Source of the DNA: Turritopsis dohrnii
Lineage: Eukaryota > Cnidaria > Hydrozoa > Anthoathecata > Oceaniidae
Direction: 5' to 3'
Assembly: GCA_027922465.2 (NCBI GenBank)
Contig: BQMF02000018.1
Location: forward strand, 1,674,001 to 1,738,000
Length of the DNA: 64,000 nucleotides
Below, one piece after another: positions 1 through 12,984 of the stretch (position 1 is its first letter; each line of letters starts with the position of its first letter). The notes under the pieces are model-generated. The model made no database searches, was not told the origin of the DNA, and was given only the letters and a program-made list of their open reading frames with translations. The position numbers were made by a program, and so were the translations under genes.

Positions 1-3000
1 AAATTATTATTTGCTTTAACAAGGCTTATGATAATTCTATGTCATTAGCAAGGAACAAAAGAAACAAAACTGTAATTATAATTAAATTTACTTAATGGAA
101 TTTCGGTATTCATTAATGATTTTGTACTTTGTACATGGTTTTAATGACAACTATGAGTAATTGATTAGTGGTGAAAAAGACCACTCTTTTCTCAATGTTT
201 CACTTCTTAAAAGTTTTATAAAATCATTTTTATGGGCACTCTAAGTTGAGAAAAAACAACAGCAATGTTTAAAATATTAGGAGTATATCTTTCCATATTA
301 TGAATTTAAGTTTTAAAAAGCAAAAATAGAACTAAGAATGTGTTTGAAACAGTTCTCCGAGACTGTGGCTTTCGTAAACAAACCACACTCCTACTTTGAT
401 AGAGAAAATTATTTTAAATATTGATGCACTCTTTAAATAAGACAGTTTGAAATATTAAAAACTTCATGCATAACTAAACAATACATACCCTCCAGATTGA
501 ATGTGATGTGGTAAAGGCTAAAACAGAATCAATAAGACATAGGTGGTGAATATGTCACTATGAATTCCTAATTTGTATTACTCAATAAGAAAAAAAATGC
601 ACAACTGTTACAAATTGTATGGACTGACTAACGAAGTTAAACATGTCTTTTTTATTTAATGTTGAAATTTCTACAAAATAATGAGAAGGATCTTTCTCAA
701 GCCCCTAATGCAATCAAAAGTAACAACAAAGAGCTCACAACAATAAGATTAAACACAAAGTGAAACGTAACAGGTGCCATGTATTAACATAAAATGCTGA
801 AATTAGTGGCTTCACTGGTGCCAAAATATACCTGCTTCAGTTTTCTAAAGAGATTTTTACCTAATATGTTTAGCAGGTAGCATTATTATAAGACTTGACT
901 TTATGTAACTCAAAATGAAATAATGAAATTCCTAAACTTAAGATATATACTAAAAATATTACCTTTTTTATAAAAACATTAAAGATTTTTTTTATAATCA
1001 GCAAATTGTAGAATTTTTATGAATGAACACAATAAAAATGAATTTTACAACTGAACAAATATATATATTATTTTTTTAATTAAAATGCACTATACACTAC
1101 AGATATCCATTTTTATAAAAATGTTTGAAAAATCTGAACAGTTTATCATCATAGCATAGGATAACTTAAAAAGGTGTAGTTTCATTTTTTTCGATCTGAT
1201 AATATTACCTCAAATTTGTGTCTGTTGAGTTCGGGTTTATGATGGGCCAAGAAACCTATGAAAATTTAACAAAAATGAAAGTAACTAAATAGGTTTGTCC
1301 ACCTTAACCAGAACAAATCTTGCAAAGAAATGAAATAAAAAGTTATTAGATGTTAGAAATATGAACAACTGTTTATCATAAAATGATAGAGAAACAAATA
1401 AAACATGTAATCAAAAGACTTGACTAGTAGCTTGATATTCTCGCTGAAGTCCATAAACATAATTCAATTTTGAATGTCTTACAATTTTTAAAAGAAACAA
1501 AAATTAGACATTTCAATAACAACTACTGTTGGAATAAGTTTTCTTGGCATCTTTTAACATAGTCCAAATGTTTTGCTACACATTAAATAGTCTCTCTGTC
1601 TTCTGAACATTGGCAAGTTAAATGTAATTAAATGTAATATGTAGATTATAGATACACATTATAGAGAAAAGCAAATAATGTTAAAAGCTGGAAACGTTTT
1701 GTACTTTGTTTTTAAAGATGATTAAAAAAAACTTGATTTTGGTTCATTAAAAGATAGTGTTTTATTAGACACTAAAACAATTTAGGTGTATATATATATA
1801 TATATATATATATGTTCCCAAAGCAGCATTTTTGCAGTTTAAAAAAATATATATGTTCAAAAAAAACTACATTTAAACATATATATATATATATATATGT
1901 ATTTATTAAAACATACAATTTGCTACTACAAGAAGAAATATATAATAATAATTATTTTATATTTTCATGAATGATACTAACAAGGTTTCAGAGTCAATCA
2001 TGACATTGCCATAAAAACTTAGTGGTAAACAATACTTTTCATAAAGTAAAAAAATACATAACATCAAAGTTACCATTGATCATGTCATGTTGTCTTCCAG
2101 TTGGCAAAAAATTAAAAAATATTGCAATAACAATAAGCAACAGCCACATTATGGTTAATAGTTTATTAATCTACAGTTCTATAAGTACATTAATAACACT
2201 ATATAACAGTATATAGCAATACATATATATCGCTTAAATCAACAGAAGGGAAGGTATATAGTCTACACTCTCCTTGTGTAGGGAGGAGAGGATATCTTGT
2301 GTAAAATGCTCATGGATAGAAAAATGTAGATAACCTTTTTTAAAGAAATGTATTGAAACACACGAGACAAGAATACTCATTCAAAGCTAGATAATAACAT
2401 TTCTACATCTATATAAATTATTGTAATATTTATAGAAAAAGATGTGGGCAGGGTATAAAACATGCTTGCCTCACAACAAGTATAAAGACGACACAAACAT
2501 ATGGCATTAAAAACACGTAAAGATTAACCTTGTCCTGGTACTCTGTGACATCCACATCGACTTTGTACACTTTCTATGAGCAGAAATAGCCCTAGGAATA
2601 AAAAAAGTTGGATTTTGGATGCTGTTACTATGCACATGTTAACAGGATAGTCCATTAACAGCTTTTTGAGTTATCGCATTTCTAAATGTTTTGGCTGTGT
2701 TTATGGAACGCGTAAATGTTTGATTGATAAAATGAGCATGGGCACTAGCATTTTAAAAATGGTCTGCGTCATTCAAATTTGCAAATTAACTGAAGTTGTT
2801 TGAATGCAGCTATAACACAACAACTATTCTTGTTATAAAAATTTCGCTAGTGAAATCTTTAATTTCAGATCTCCACATTTTTGTCAATTAGTTAAAAACT
2901 AATTAATTATTTCACTGCGGAGAAAAAGCAAGACTTTTGTTAGAAGGGGAATTCTTTTCGGAACTCTTATTTTCAACTTTTAAAGTTTAGTTAAAGCATA

Positions 3001-4187
3001 TCAAAAAAGGATTATTTTCGTATTTTAGGGCCTCTATGCTAAGGGTTCAGAATCATACATGTTTTGCTATGAAGTGTATGAAAAATTCTTGCGTAGTTTG
3101 TGGGCAAAAAGTCGACAGGTGTCAAATGTTAAAGTCAAGATATCCTCGATGTGAATGCTTTAGAGGGACTGAGAAAAAAATACGTTCGAGCTCAATTCGA
3201 AACGCCGCCATGTGTATATATGTTATATTTCGCCAATCCAAGCAAATCATACAAAGTTCATGCAGAAGACTAATCATCATCGCTTATAAGCCGTGGGCTT
3301 ACTACGGTCGCAGCGAAAGCGAATATCGTATTAAAATACCAGTTGGACTACTTCTCCTCCTCCTCCGGGCCTCCGGGCCGGTAGTTAGCCTACGATTTAG
3401 AGTCTGCGAAACTCAACTAAAAAACACGCAATGTAAATTTTAATAAAGGAACACAGCCTTTTGAATTTTCGAAGTTTTTATGTACATATCAAACATTTCA
3501 AAATAGGTTTCGTTTGATATTTTATCACTTAATTTATTCGCGGGAAGGAATGGATATTAATCCTATAGGTTTAATAAAATTGGAACTTTTAGTTACTTAT
3601 GCTGCTGAAAGTACTTTGATACTTGAAAAAAGATATGTTTTTCTCGTTAGTAAAACCTCACTTTAGATCTTATTACCTTATGCGTTTGTTAGCTATCTGG
3701 ACTGTCTCTGTGCATAAAGACTTTCAAAGGTCTAATTCGAACATCAGTTATTTCTTCGAATTCATTTTTGGTTTTATGAAATTATGATTAAAACATATAT
3801 TTTTTTCGAAGAAGCACGTGTTTTTACTACATAAGCTCTTATGAAAAAAATCGTTCCAAAAAAATTACATTACACATCTCACGCATGTATAATTCTTTTG
3901 TCTTTTAATGAAATAATTTGAAGAGCTATTAACAGACTGGCACCTCTACGAAAAACACTAGGACATTCTGGAAACAAACATCCCAAAGAGTTAAATGTCT
4001 CTTAATTTCAGTTTTTAGGATTCCCATACTTCAGAAAGCTTAAAATGAAAGAAATCCATTTGTAATCAAAATGGCGCTTAAACCAACCAGGTCCCCAGGA
4101 CGTGTTTTCACTTTTGAAAAATGTAGGGTGTCATTTTATATTTTTCAAAAGCGAACAAGGTTACTTTAAAACAGCTGATTAAACGGT
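1..4187. other. AT-rich stretch without a recognisable gene
   Basis: I see no convincing coding exon or RNA here. Simple TA repeats lie at 1788-1813 and 1879-1898. The open frame at 3036-3443 shares its distal part (about 3290-3410) with a dispersed repeat found inverted at about 21790-21920, so most of it is repeat sequence. Confidence 0.5.
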
Positions 4188-4189
4188 TA

Positions 4190-4748
4190 CCGTAAAAACT
4201 CTGATTTAGTGCGGCAAAAAAAAATTATTATTTTGGCCATGCCGCACTAATAATAAGAGGGGATAAAATAGCTAGGTTTCTTCTTTTCAAAACCACACTA
4301 ACAAATAAAGGAAATTCAGATCAAAACCGCATTAAATTAGAGGTCAAAAAAATTATATTTGACACTTTTCAATTTTTTTTTTTACATTTTTTGTTTTGAT
4401 TTTTTTCTTCTTTTTTCTTTCCATTGACTTTGGTCCGATTGACTTTGGTGACTTTGGTCCGATTGAATAGCAATAGCGTCTTATCTTCGTTTAGTTTTAT
4501 ATTTTTTGAAAGCTGGAAGACAATATTGTTGAAAATGAAAACGAAAATTTCTTAACTTCACTTTTTTGAAACCCGATCCGCGCTATAATTGGAGGTAATT
4601 TTGACCATTCCCGCATTAAATTAGAGGTGAATCGAAAATTCCCTAAGACTCACCCGCACTAATAAATAGAGGGGAAAAAATTATTCAGTTGCCGAAAAAA
4701 AGACCATCCGCACTAATTAGAGGGCGCACTAAATTACAGTTTTTACGG
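4190..4748. mobile_element. Short inverted-repeat element (MITE), TA-flanked
   Basis: The left end CCGTAAAAACTCTGATTTAG and the right end AGTTTTTACGG are inverted copies, both followed by the same subterminal GCGCACTAAAT/ATTTAGTGCGG motif. A TA dinucleotide flanks each end, as expected for a Tc1/mariner/pogo-type target duplication. The interior has further copies of the CCGCACTAAT motif and no coding capacity. Confidence 0.75.
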
Positions 4749-5634
4749 TAAATGAGTTTTTAAGAACTATTCATTTAGCTGTTGGTTTTACTAGTGAGGA
4801 GTGTAAATAAACAACAGACAATCGATTCCTCTTTACAGAAATTCTGGAACAAAATCTAATTTCCAATAATATTTAATAATAGCTATATACTAGTAAAAGG
4901 ACAAAACATAAAGAATGATAAAACAAGCCCGACGTCAATGTGGTAAAGCCAATGCATTGAGACCCAAATCGAACGCGAAGTTTAAGCATCAGGCTTTTTG
5001 GGGCCCATTGGCGATGGGATGATGAAAAATGTTGGCCAAATTTTGGGGAGACGAGGTTCTATGGCGTCATTAAAACTTTTGAAACGGTTCGTCATAGACA
5101 TTTCATCCTTATGTTCAGTGCTATAAGATGGTAGCATTTTATTTTTATTGGTAGCATTTTATTTTTTATTACAAAGTGTGGTAGGTGTTATTAGCTACAA
5201 AGTGTGACAGGTATTACGAAGTGTGGCAAGTATTACAAAGTGTGGCACAACAGCGCCCTCTGGCTCTTGTACTATTTCAAACGCACTCTGGGGTGCTCAT
5301 ATTCACCGGAGGTTTGGGAGAAGGGGTGGGGCTGCGTCAGACATAAGAAGCAAGTAAATAACGATCATTTCAGAAGATTCATGTAACCGCTACACCGGCG
5401 TGAAAATTCAGATTTCAAGGATTAAGGATCTAAGGTAAAGCAGCAACTAAGTTACATCACATTTTTTAAAATTGTAACACCATGTTGTTACATTAGCTTG
5501 CAGTAGCTACTAGATTGCGCGCTCTATATGATGCTTGAATTTCCTAGTCTTTATACTTAGATACTTAAATTGAACAACTACAACATACCCAAGATTCTCA
5601 AGAGAGGAAATATATTTATTTTCGATTAATGCTA

Positions 5635-6051
5635 AGGACAGCTTTATTCAGTCGCATAATCGCCGCGTCGAATTAAACTCTTTATTAAATGCGACGAAAC
5701 TTCGACTGTATAAAGTGAAAAATTAATTAAGTGCGACATAATGAATTAAGTTCAGCAGAGTTTGTCGAATAAAACGGCAATCTTCGACATAAATTCGGCA
5801 TCACTTTATACAACCGCATAATCGTCGACTATAAGCACAGCTTGAATGAACTTCGTGAAAAAAGTGCACGAAAGTAGTGACAGCGTGTAAGAAACACACG
5901 ATAATAAATTCATTGGACATTGATGCGGCTGTCTAAAGCCATGTCGAATTTGATATGCGGCAACAAAACCTAAAGCATTTTTGTCGAATTTTACCCGAAC
6001 AAAAGTAATTGGATTCGACACGGCGATTATGCGGCTGTCTAAAGCTGTCCT
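5635..6051. mobile_element. Short inverted-repeat element (MITE)
   Basis: About 33 bp at the left end (AGGACAGCTTTATTCAGTCG, continuing to CGCATAATCGCC) recur inverted at the right end with a few differences. The interior repeats the CGAATT/CGACTTT-like motif several times. No reading frame of meaning is present. Just to the right a short motif, AAGCAACATTACTACTAA, is directly duplicated at about 6064 and 6099. Confidence 0.75.
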
Positions 6052-6779
6052 AAGCAACAAATTAAGCAACATTACTACTAAAAAATGGTCATTTTTTAAG
6101 CAACATTACTACTAACGTCTGACCTAGGTTGCTTATAAGAAAAAACAAATAAAAACATGGAACTTTGATTTAACAAATATTCTGAATTAGTTGAGAGACA
6201 CAAATCTTTTTTCACTTTTCGCAAAATGTTGCTCCATAAGGTAGAAACACTGAAAGGTACTACACCATCGCACTCAAAGGTACTAGCCGCTACACCCTCG
6301 TAAAAAAGCAGTGCATTTTTGTTTCAATTTCTATTTCTATTTTCACAAAATTAAACAAATGATGATCCACACGTCGAACGAATTCTACCCACTCGTATCA
6401 TTTAGTAAAAAAAAACATCATTTTGAAAATTTCTCAAAATTTAAAAAGGTTCAGATGAAAAAAAGAATTTTTTCAGTTACTGTAATAAAGTGCTAAATTC
6501 TTTTATATTTTCCAGTACAATAGAATTTTAATCTTTCTTGATTTCTAAAAAGGTAAAAATATTTTTTCCTAATTTAACAAAAAATATAATTTCAAATTTC
6601 AAAGTACAAAACTACAAAACATCCAGATACGCGAGCCTAAATCTAAAGTTCTCTGAAGGGATTTTCTACTTTTTCCACGATCTTACTATAGCCTCATATA
6701 CTGCTTCTGCTCTCCCTGCGCTTTCGCAATCATTAACATTCATTTCACTGTTCTTGCACCACATATGCTGGTAACGTTT

Positions 6780-8330
6780 TACAACCATATCCAAACGAAC
6801 GAAGTTGTTGACTTTTTAGACATCACCTATCAACCTTGCTCGAAACCAAACAGCCAGCCAATCTACGCCAAATACTATAAGACGCGTACCAGCAGTAGTA
6901 TCCGACAGAATCAGAAGAATATCTTCTAACAAACAAATATTACATCGAGCAATCTCATTCTACAACGACGCACTTGCTGCCAGCGGATATGGTGAGAAAC
7001 AAGCCTTTGACAAAAAAACTACCAAAACAAAAAGAAAAAAATCACGAAATATAATTTGGTTCAAACAGCCTTTCAGTTTAAGTGTGAAAAAGAATGTCGC
7101 AAAAAGATTCCTCAGCATCGTCGACAAAATCCCTAAGAAACACTGCACACTGTTCTATGGAAACAACTCGAATGTTAGCTACATTTGTCTATCAAACATG
7201 GCCGGTATCAAAAACCATGATCGAACCAAGTAACTGCCGAAACAAACAGTTATGCTCACTCAACAGAAACTGCCAAGATAAGCATGTGATCAACTAGTGC
7301 ACTGTAAAGTCTCCTGTTAATGAAGAAGGAGCAAGTTACATCGGTCTAACCGAAAACATGTTCAAGGTAGGATCCCAGCCGGCACCAAACGTTATACTAA
7401 CGTTAGTGTTACGTTATTTTTTACGTTGTGGTAACGTTAGTGGTTGGTTAGAATGGAAGTCTTTTTTTAATTAGTATAACGTTAAATACTTACGTTAGTA
7501 TAACGTTAGAAAGTTACATCAGGACAACGTTAAATTTCGTAAATCTACGTTGTATTAACAACATCAAAATGTTATAACATTGTCATGACTTTTGAAGTCA
7601 TTATAAACAAATCCCGGTGTCCATCCAAACAAAGTAAGAAAAATGACGAAAACAGCGAATAGTCATAGAAATTGATATTTACCTTTAATTGACAAGAAAA
7701 GTATATTTATATATTTGTATATGTCAATATTTACGCATGCCTAATAGAAGAAAAAGAAACAAATATAAGTGAAGGTGTTAAACGAATGCTTGTGGTTACG
7801 GCAAATTGCAATAAATGAAAATCAACGGAAATTCATGCTATCCATTCTAACCAACCACTAACGTTACCACAACGTAAAAAGTAACGTAACACTAACGTTA
7901 ATATAACGTAAATTAACGAAATTTAACCTTGTCCTGATGTAACTTTCTAACGTTATACTAACGTAAGTATCTAACGTTATACTAATTAAAAAAAGACTTC
8001 CATTCTAACCAACCACTAACGTTACCACAACGTAAAAAATAACGTAACACTAACGTTAGTATAACGTAAATTAACGAAATTTAACGTTGTCCTGATGTAA
8101 CTTTCTAACGTAGTACTAACGTAAGTACTTAACGTTAGAGTAACGTTGATTTTACGTTGGTAACGTTAAACCTAGAACCAACGTTAGACTAACGTTAAAT
8201 AAACGTTGGGTGCCTGCTGGGATGGTACCAACATAAATACACGTTTTAATACGAAAAAAATGGAAATGCAACAGAACTGTCTGAAACTTAAAGTTATGTA
8301 CTTTTTAATGTAAAATATTATATCATTTTT
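6780..8330 (+). mobile_element. Penelope-like retroelement fragment, RT C-terminus to GIY-YIG, interrupted
   Basis: Translating across several frameshifts gives a run of features typical of Penelope-like elements. These are a VDFLDITY block near 6810, RIRRISSNKQI and FYNDALAASGYGEK near 6910-6990, NIIWFKQPFSLSVKKN near 7050-7095, a Cys-rich linker CRNKQLCSLNRNC near 7235-7275, and the start of a GIY-YIG nuclease, SYIGLTENMFK, near 7335-7367. The frame is then cut by the inverted-repeat element at 7374-8221. It resumes on the far side with WYQHKYTF and NATELSE, which continue the GIY-YIG domain. Stops and frameshifts show it is dead. The family name rests on recalled motif order; a protein search would settle the subclade. 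Confidence 0.7.
7374..8221. mobile_element. Inverted-repeat element built of AACGTTA repeats
   Basis: The left end CCCAGCCGGCACCAAACGTT matches the inverted right end CCCAGCAGGCACCCAACGTT. Inside are long imperfect arms (about 7395-7560 against 7845-8150) rich in AACGTTA and TAACGTAA. A block with GACTTCCATTCTAACCAACC occurs in direct copies at about 7840 and 8000 and inverted near 7440. There is no coding capacity. It sits inside the GIY-YIG region of the Penelope-like fragment. Confidence 0.8.
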
Positions 8331-8860
8331 AACTTAATAAATCGATCTGTTTTCTGGAAGATACATGTTCATTAAAGAAGAATAAAGTTTTACAATCTAA
8401 GAAGCATTCAAAGGTTTCAGTGTGGACAACGCTGCTGTAATTTTCGTTCCTATTTTTCAAATGGCCAGCAATTTGATCGGAAAACCAATCTTTGTAGAGA
8501 TTTTGTACAAAAGATTTTGCTGTCTTGTTCACGCTTATGGTCCTGACTTTTGATTATGTCCATTACAGAGTGTTGTTCTCTTGGATATATGATGAATTTT
8601 TACCAATTTTTTGTCTTTTATAGTAAGGGGAATGTAATGTCTTTGAAACATTCGGCTGACTTGTCAATGTTGGACCAGTGATTCCTTGTAAAAGTTACAG
8701 AAAAATAGCTCGGAAATTGAACTTAGGCAGACACTGCCGAGACTTCTGGTAAATCAGCTGTACTGGCAAAAACGGTTCAACCAACGTGATAGAAAAAGTT
8801 CCAGTGATTTTTCGTTTGTCGTCATTTTTGGAAAGTTTGAGATTGCTTTTTGGAAAGGAA
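8329..8860 (-). pseudogene. Decayed pogo/jerky-type (DDE_1) transposase fragment
   Basis: Read on the minus strand across frameshifts, the order is DDKRKITGTFSITLVE (about 8820), PFLPVQLIYQKSRQCLPKF (about 8770-8720), HWSNIDKSAECFKDITFP (about 8685-8630), a degraded MDxxKxQD block (about 8560), then ISVNKTAKSFVQNLYKDWFS (about 8540-8480). This order matches DDE_1-type transposases related to pogo/jerky in animals. The part before the C-terminus is deleted and stops interrupt it, so it is non-functional. A protein search with the minus-strand translation would confirm the family. Confidence 0.6.
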
Positions 8861-9029
8861 TCCAGATGATGGTTCTATTTCGCCCGTTTTCCCTTCATGC
8901 TTTTTCCCATTCCATCATGTTCAACAAGCTTTTGTCCCATCGATCCATCAGCTCAAGTGACCCACCAAATTCTTTCAAAGAATCAGGGTTGTTCGCCGTA
9001 ACTACACCATTCACAATGTTGATTGCAAT

Positions 9030-9033
9030 ATCC

Positions 9034-9064
<31 letters not shown>

Positions 9065-11760
9065 TCATCAATATTTATGCAGGATAATACATTTCAGAAT
9101 ATATTCTGCTTTTCAAATGTGTCCTGTTAAAAGAAAATATATATACATATGAAATAAATATCTACAAATATAAATAATATTGTAAATATATAATTAATAA
9201 AAATTGTAAAAGAATATTCTAAAAGAAAAAGAAAAACCGCACTAGGTTAGGCAATAAAATGCAAAGAAAATGAAGGCAAATTGAACAAGATAGGGAGAAA
9301 CAAATTGACCTGAAACTAATATGATGTGAAAAGATTTGGATAAAAAAAGAAAATAATATTAAAAAATATGGCTACCTAGTTTATTCTTAAATTTAAAATA
9401 ACTAGCCTCCTTTCGAATATTTAATGGAAGACTATTATAAATACTAGCACCCATGTAGTAAAAAACATTCTACCATCCATACATTTTCTTACAACACTAC
9501 ATGCATTTCTCTGTATGGTGTCATGGGCTGTAAATTATCGCTTCTTGTTACTGCTTTCGCACATCTATCTAACGACAAAAGTTTGTTCAACTGAGTCCTG
9601 CACAAAATCAGATTTATGATAGAATTGGAAACGATTGTAGGTGGAACCATTGTTTTGTAAACTTTCTCCGCAGTGGTGTCATCCATTTGTGATCGTAGTC
9701 TCGATAGTAAACAGAGTCTCCCTGAATCAGTGTTTTTATTGAGAGTCAATTTTGAATCTACATGTGTCCCTCAGCATTTTTCAACTTTTTACTTGTTCCA
9801 AAAAGCATCCATTCAGTCTTTCCTTTATTTAAGTTTATAACTAAGTCATTCTCGCAAAGATATGCTTCTACAAATCGGAGTTCTCGATTTAAAACACTTT
9901 CCAGGATGACAAAATCCTCACCAGAGAAATAAATTACTGTGTCATCCGTAAATTGAATGGCACTAGCTTCAATTAAAACGCTACTAAAGTCGTTGTAGAA
10001 TATCAAAAATGATAAAGGGCCGGGTATCGACCCTTGAGGAACAGCACACGTAACTGGTTGTAGATCAGATTTGATGTTATCAATGACTACTTCCTACTTT
10101 CTGCCGAACAAGTAGTCTGTAAACCAATCCAGTTTATTATCAAGTATACCATAGGATGACAGCTTCTCAATGAAAATGCTATGGCCAACTGTATGAAAGT
10201 CCATAAAAACTGCAGCAACGTATTTGTTTTTGTCGACTTCCTTTCTGATGTTATCTAATAATAGACTTGCAGCTAAATCTGTTGATCTGAGACGACGATA
10301 ACCAAATTGATGTGACGATAATAAGTTGTTACTCTCTAAATATTCGATAACTTGGTCATATACTGCTTTTTCTAATATTTTCGAGATGACTGGCAATATA
10401 GAAATAGGTCGATAGTTATTTTTATCGTCAGTCGAACCCTTTTTGAAGATGGGTTTGATCAAAGCATGTTTCCATTCTCCAGGTATCATAGCAGTTTTAA
10501 TCGATAAATTGATTATATGACACAGCAATTTGCAATTTGAGTGGCACAGTCCTTGAGAAGTCCAGATGGAAGATCTACACCCGTCGCTTTGCTTCTTTTT
10601 AAATTTTTCAGTTCTTTTTCGACAAAGATTTTAGAGGTGTAATTGAATTTTAGAGTCGAAGTAGTTTTTAACGTTGACCATGAGGGGTTTTTCCATACGA
10701 AATCCTTTGATCGAATTGATTTTTTCTTCAAATGTGAAGCGGCGGACGCAAAAAAGGAACACAAAGAATTGACTTTAAGTTGTGTCTGTAGAGTTAGAAG
10801 TGACCTTCTTTGATTTAGTTGGAATACCGTAATGCTTCGATTAGACGCCCGGGGCGTTTATTAAATTTTTTGAATTTTTAGGGGGGCGTCTATTCGAGGG
10901 GGGCGTTTAAAAGAGGGGGGCGTCTATTGAATTTTTGTGAAACTCTTCTTGTTCGTAAATATAAACTAAATATAAACATCGATAAAAAATATACAAAATT
11001 AAACTTCAAGATCATCGTCAATAAAGACAAAGTTTCCAACTGTTATGGTTAGTTTAAAATTTAAAAAGAAAGGCGTCTATCGCAAATTTCCATATTTTTA
11101 TATAAAAAATGAAAACATTGAGGCTGAAACAATACAATGTAGTAGCTCTACATGCTTTAATTAGTGTGTCTCTAATAAACGCCCCTCTCTAGAGAGGGGC
11201 CTCTATTCGAGGGGGGCGTCTAATAGAGGGGGGCGTTTATTTAAAAATCTCCTGAAAAGGGGGGGGCGTCTATTCGAGGGGGCGTTTAAAAGAAGGGGGG
11301 CGTTTAATCGATGCATTACGGTAATTTTCTTTATTGTGTCCCAAAATTTCTTTTGATTACTACTATTTGCAGTTAGCAAGTTTTTGCTGAACTGAGATTT
11401 TGATTCTCGGATTTGAAACGTACACTGGTTCCGTAATTTACGGTAAATCTCCAATCGGTTGAGTTCTTCGATTTTTGTGCCTTTCGCAATGCTTTATCAC
11501 GATTGTTCATTAGATTATATATTTCGTTGTTAAGCCGTGGGCAGAAAACTCCTTTGACTTTCTTTTGAACAATAAGGGCGTGTTTGTTGAACATTGTGGT
11601 GAGAACTGTTTTGAAGTATGACCACGCAATGTTAACATCTTTCGTTGCAAACAAAACGCTCCAGTCATGATTACTAAGTTCGTTTTTCATCTGCTCACTA
11701 CAGTACTTCGAATAGTTTATGATACGTGATACATATAGTTTGTTCACCACATTCATGGCC
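9030..11760 (-). mobile_element. Broken non-LTR retrotransposon (LINE) with reverse transcriptase
   Basis: Successive minus-strand frames read as one polymerase. They start with a pre-RT region at 11756-11340, which shifts frame near 11440 at SKNSTDW. After an inserted element comes a block at 10764-10513 containing LKRSKATGVDLPSGLLKD. Next is the RT core at 10528-10094, with PIFKKGSTDDKNNYRPISIL, FGYRRLRSTDLA and AVFMDF. Then comes 10006-9758, where the catalytic motif reads FTDDTV in place of the usual F/YADD, followed by a C-terminal part at 9749-9489. At least two frameshifts and a stop separate the pieces. A run of TTTA at about 9033-9062 (TAAA in the sense of the element) looks like the 3' tail. 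The motifs fit the CR1/Jockey/L2 group; the endonuclease is not visible. Confidence 0.75.
10827..11321. mobile_element. GC-rich inverted-repeat element inside the LINE
   Basis: The left end CCGTAATGCTTCGATTAGAC and the right end, whose reverse complement begins CCGTAATGCATCGATTAAAC, form a terminal inverted repeat. TA flanks both sides (10825-10826 and 11322-11323). The subterminal parts hold many copies of GGGGGGCGTCTATTCGA and GGCGTTTAAA, giving strong local GC against an AT-rich background. The element interrupts the LINE reading frame, so it inserted later. Confidence 0.8.
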
Positions 11761-11803
11761 AGGTCGTTAGTTTCAGTCTGATAAGCTTTCTCATTAGCAC
11801 ATA

Positions 11804-12700
11804 CAGTGTGTCCACCAGAAAGTGGGCACCTTGTTTAAAACACAAATAACTTTTCGAATTTTCAACAATACAATGCCGTTTTTATACCGTTGGAAAGAGG
11901 ATTTTTTGAGCTTTCCAAAAATAAAAGTTGTTACTTATAGAAATTTCTATTTTAAAGAATATTAAGTATTTTTTGTTTCGATACGGTTGTTAATTTTGTA
12001 ATGATCAATAAAACAGACTTTTAACGAGCAATTAACCTTTTGTTTCGTTGAAACAACCGCTGTTGGTGGTGTTGTGCTAATTTTGTCACGAATTTTTTTT
12101 AGAAGGCACAAACTTTTTTTCATTGTGTATTCCTTAAATTTTTTATTATGATTTATCAATTTCATATTCCTAAAGCATTGCCAAAATCTTTATAAGCGAG
12201 AAAAACTTTTTATGAAAGTCATTCAATCATAAGAAGAAAGTTTCATGAGTCAAAAAGTTATGTAGCTGTTAGTCAGGTTTTTAGACAGCAGTTTCTGGGT
12301 AGAAATCCACCATCAAAAAGCACGATTCTAAGTTCTTAAATCTTTGTAAAAGAGTTTTAGAAATGAAACTTCATGTTTCAAGCTTGTAAAAACGTAAAGT
12401 TTTCCTTGTATAAACGCAGCTTTATTACAATATTTTAGCTTTTTATGATTTCCCATGCTAATCGAGTCATTAACTCCTATTCAAGCAAGCGTTAATTGAT
12501 CATTATTGATTTAATGTCATGGTTTCATGGTAAAATCGATTATATTTCCCGAAAAAGTGCTTTCTCTATGAAAAAGGTCATATATTTAGAAAGAGCAAAA
12601 AATTTTCTTTCTGTTAATATAAAAATTGAAAAAAACAAGGACGAAAAACAAAAGATATGCTTATTGAAAGTTAGGTGCCCACTTTCTCGTGGACACACTG
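11804..12700. mobile_element. Non-autonomous mariner-like element
   Basis: The terminal inverted repeat is about 28 bp: CAGTGTGTCCACCAGAAAGT at the left, continuing to GGGCACC, with the inverse at 12673-12700. Each end is flanked by TA. The interior frames (for example 11962-12165 and 12496-12708) show no transposase motif, so I read this as a deletion derivative or MITE of the Tc1/mariner type. Confidence 0.75.
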
Positions 12701-12984
12701 TATATTAAAAAAATATAAAACATAAAAAAATACGACCAGAGTATGTTTTAAAACGGGGGTTCATAAATTTTAGTCAAGTATAAAAAAAAACCTCTTCAGG
12801 GAAATTGAACGTATGATTCTTTAGAAACGTTGAACAAAGATTATTTTTTCGGTAATTGCTACATTGTGTCCTTTAAAAAATCTTGTTCTTTTGAAATAAG
12901 TGTTACATTGAATGTGTTACTTCAACGAAAGCCTATTGTTCTTATATTTTCATCAAAACAGCTTATACGCGCGATGTTTTAGTA

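Noticed and set aside
2535..2596. Possible short terminal exon on the minus strand ending SRCGCHRVPGQG
   Set aside because: Only about 20 codons with a decent acceptor; no matching upstream exon or known protein end recognised.
3029..3180. Possible RING-type C-terminal exon (HTCFAMKCMKNSCVVCGQKV after a TTTTAG acceptor)
   Set aside because: Several expected zinc ligands are missing, no upstream exon was found, and the downstream part of the frame is a dispersed repeat.
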